64,000 bases of DNA. It comes from Rebecca billardiae RCC1528 (Eukaryota > Haptophyta). The notes under the pieces are model-generated. The model worked only from the letters and a program-made list of their open reading frames with translations. It was not told the DNA's origin and did no database searches. The translations under genes were made by a program, and so were the position numbers. Where the stretch lies: assembly GCA_965240325.2 (NCBI GenBank), contig OZ251250.1, positions 248,001 to 312,000 of the forward strand. Direction: 5' to 3'. Shown here piece by piece: positions 63,121-64,000 of the stretch (the first letter of the stretch is position 1; the number at the start of each line of letters is the position of its first letter).

Positions 63121-64000
63121 CTGATGCCAGAGCCGGCACTCGGACACTACGCGTGACACAGATCACTGCTCGCTCACCGTGTGAATCACGTACGCGGTCC
63201 GCGGGCGTGGTGATGCGTAGATGACGATGAGCGACGAGTACAGACGACGCGAATTTATGGACTACATACAGCGCTAGGCAATTGGGTGGAATTCATCCCA
63301 TTTATTTCTGGCGCACTTCCGCACTGGGGAGGCGGAAACGCTGAGCGGCAGCAGCATTTAATACTACGCGAATAATAATAAGGAATAAATAAACACTCGA
63401 TCTATAGGGAATGAATAAGCGCACGCGCGCAGTGCGACGAAAGTTTTTTCGGGTCGTATTGTATCAGCGTCGCGTAGTTATACGACTATAGTCTATATAA
63501 TATATATGCGAAGCACCATCTGCTGCGAGGCGGCCTGCTTGATCAGTTGATGCGCACGCGGCGTCCGACGAGGCAGTCTACAGGGGTCTCAACAATTAAA
63601 CGTCATCATCGTCATCACATTCTGACTGAGCTGCACGCCACTGCTCACCCTGCCCCCCTGGGCTGATCCAGGCGGCCCCCACGGCCCGTGCACGCCGGTT
63701 TCGACCCAGCGCGTCAGCCCCAGCGCGCGTGGGCTGGAGTTGGGCACACCAGCAGGTCACACGGCTGCAGGCGTACAGCCTGTCGCAGCTGGCCAGATCC
63801 TGCCGCAGGCTTGTCGTCACTGGTCGCGGGCCGTGTGCCCACACAGACCAGGCCTAAATTGTGCTTGGCAGTCGGGATCTGGTACCCCCTAGGGTGGGCT
63901 GCATGCCACCTGAGGGGGAGCTCATGGGATCAGCAGCTGCTGTGGCACAGTGCCCAATCCCGCACCCGCTGACACACCCCGAGGGTGGCCAGCCCGACCC
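63121..64000. other. Intergenic, AT-richer, no gene seen
   Basis: AT-rich stretches at about 63240-63510 (TATATAATATATATG near 63495) follow the kinase. The remainder to the window edge has only short unsupported ORFs. Confidence 0.5.

Noticed and set aside
1-64000. tRNA and rRNA genes
   Set aside because: By eye I found no plausible cloverleaf with a T-loop consensus and no rRNA-like stretch. A dedicated scan was not possible.

Overview
This window is nuclear DNA from a GC-rich protist, most likely a unicellular alga with a red-lineage secondary plastid, such as a haptophyte or pelagophyte-type stramenopile. I cannot fix the taxon. The evidence for a eukaryote is spliceosomal GT-AG introns in about half of the genes, a kinesin, an ArfGAP, an ER UDP-glucose:glycoprotein glucosyltransferase ending in RDEL, and hybrid histidine kinases. 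An M3 peptidase leader with a signal peptide followed by an SAFV motif suggests a complex plastid. Coding exons are very GC-rich, with long poly-Gly and poly-Ala runs. Intergenic gaps hold short AT-rich islands.

Layout. 1-9.6 kb: a partial, degenerate histidine-kinase-like gene (minus), a complete 5-exon hybrid histidine kinase (plus), and an M3 oligopeptidase (minus, 3 exons). 9.8-38.5 kb: an accessory, repeat-built region. It starts with an intact MOSC-domain gene (minus), head-to-head with a gene made of EsV-1-7 cysteine repeats (plus). EsV-1-7 genes then recur to give six copies, with 10, 9, 8, 5, 5 and 6 complete repeats. The 5' part of the MOSC gene recurs five times as a truncated 172-codon ORF. 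From about 21 to 38 kb the arrangement is a tandem array of about 5-kb units that are nearly identical except for small indels. The units carry a roughly 420-bp element with 30-bp inverted ends, a pair of inverted hairpins with covarying stems, and a roughly 140-bp repeat that also occurs outside the array. One unit is interrupted by a 1.94-kb DNA transposon with a target-site duplication, and the sister units keep the empty site.

38.9-63.1 kb: ordinary gene-dense chromosome. In order: a small PG-rich protein (minus), a BAR/PH/ArfGAP protein (plus, 4 exons), a secreted trypsin-like protease (minus), UGGT (plus, 4 exons), a kinesin (minus), a 113-aa orphan (plus), and a second hybrid histidine kinase (plus, about 7 exons) paralogous to the first. 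Several neighbours are divergent with 140-190 bp between starts, which suggests shared promoters.

The most unusual content is the EsV-1-7/MOSC array. It is a recently amplified family of predicted nuclear zinc-binding-type repeat proteins, with repeat number varying between copies, coupled to a captured MOSC 5' end.
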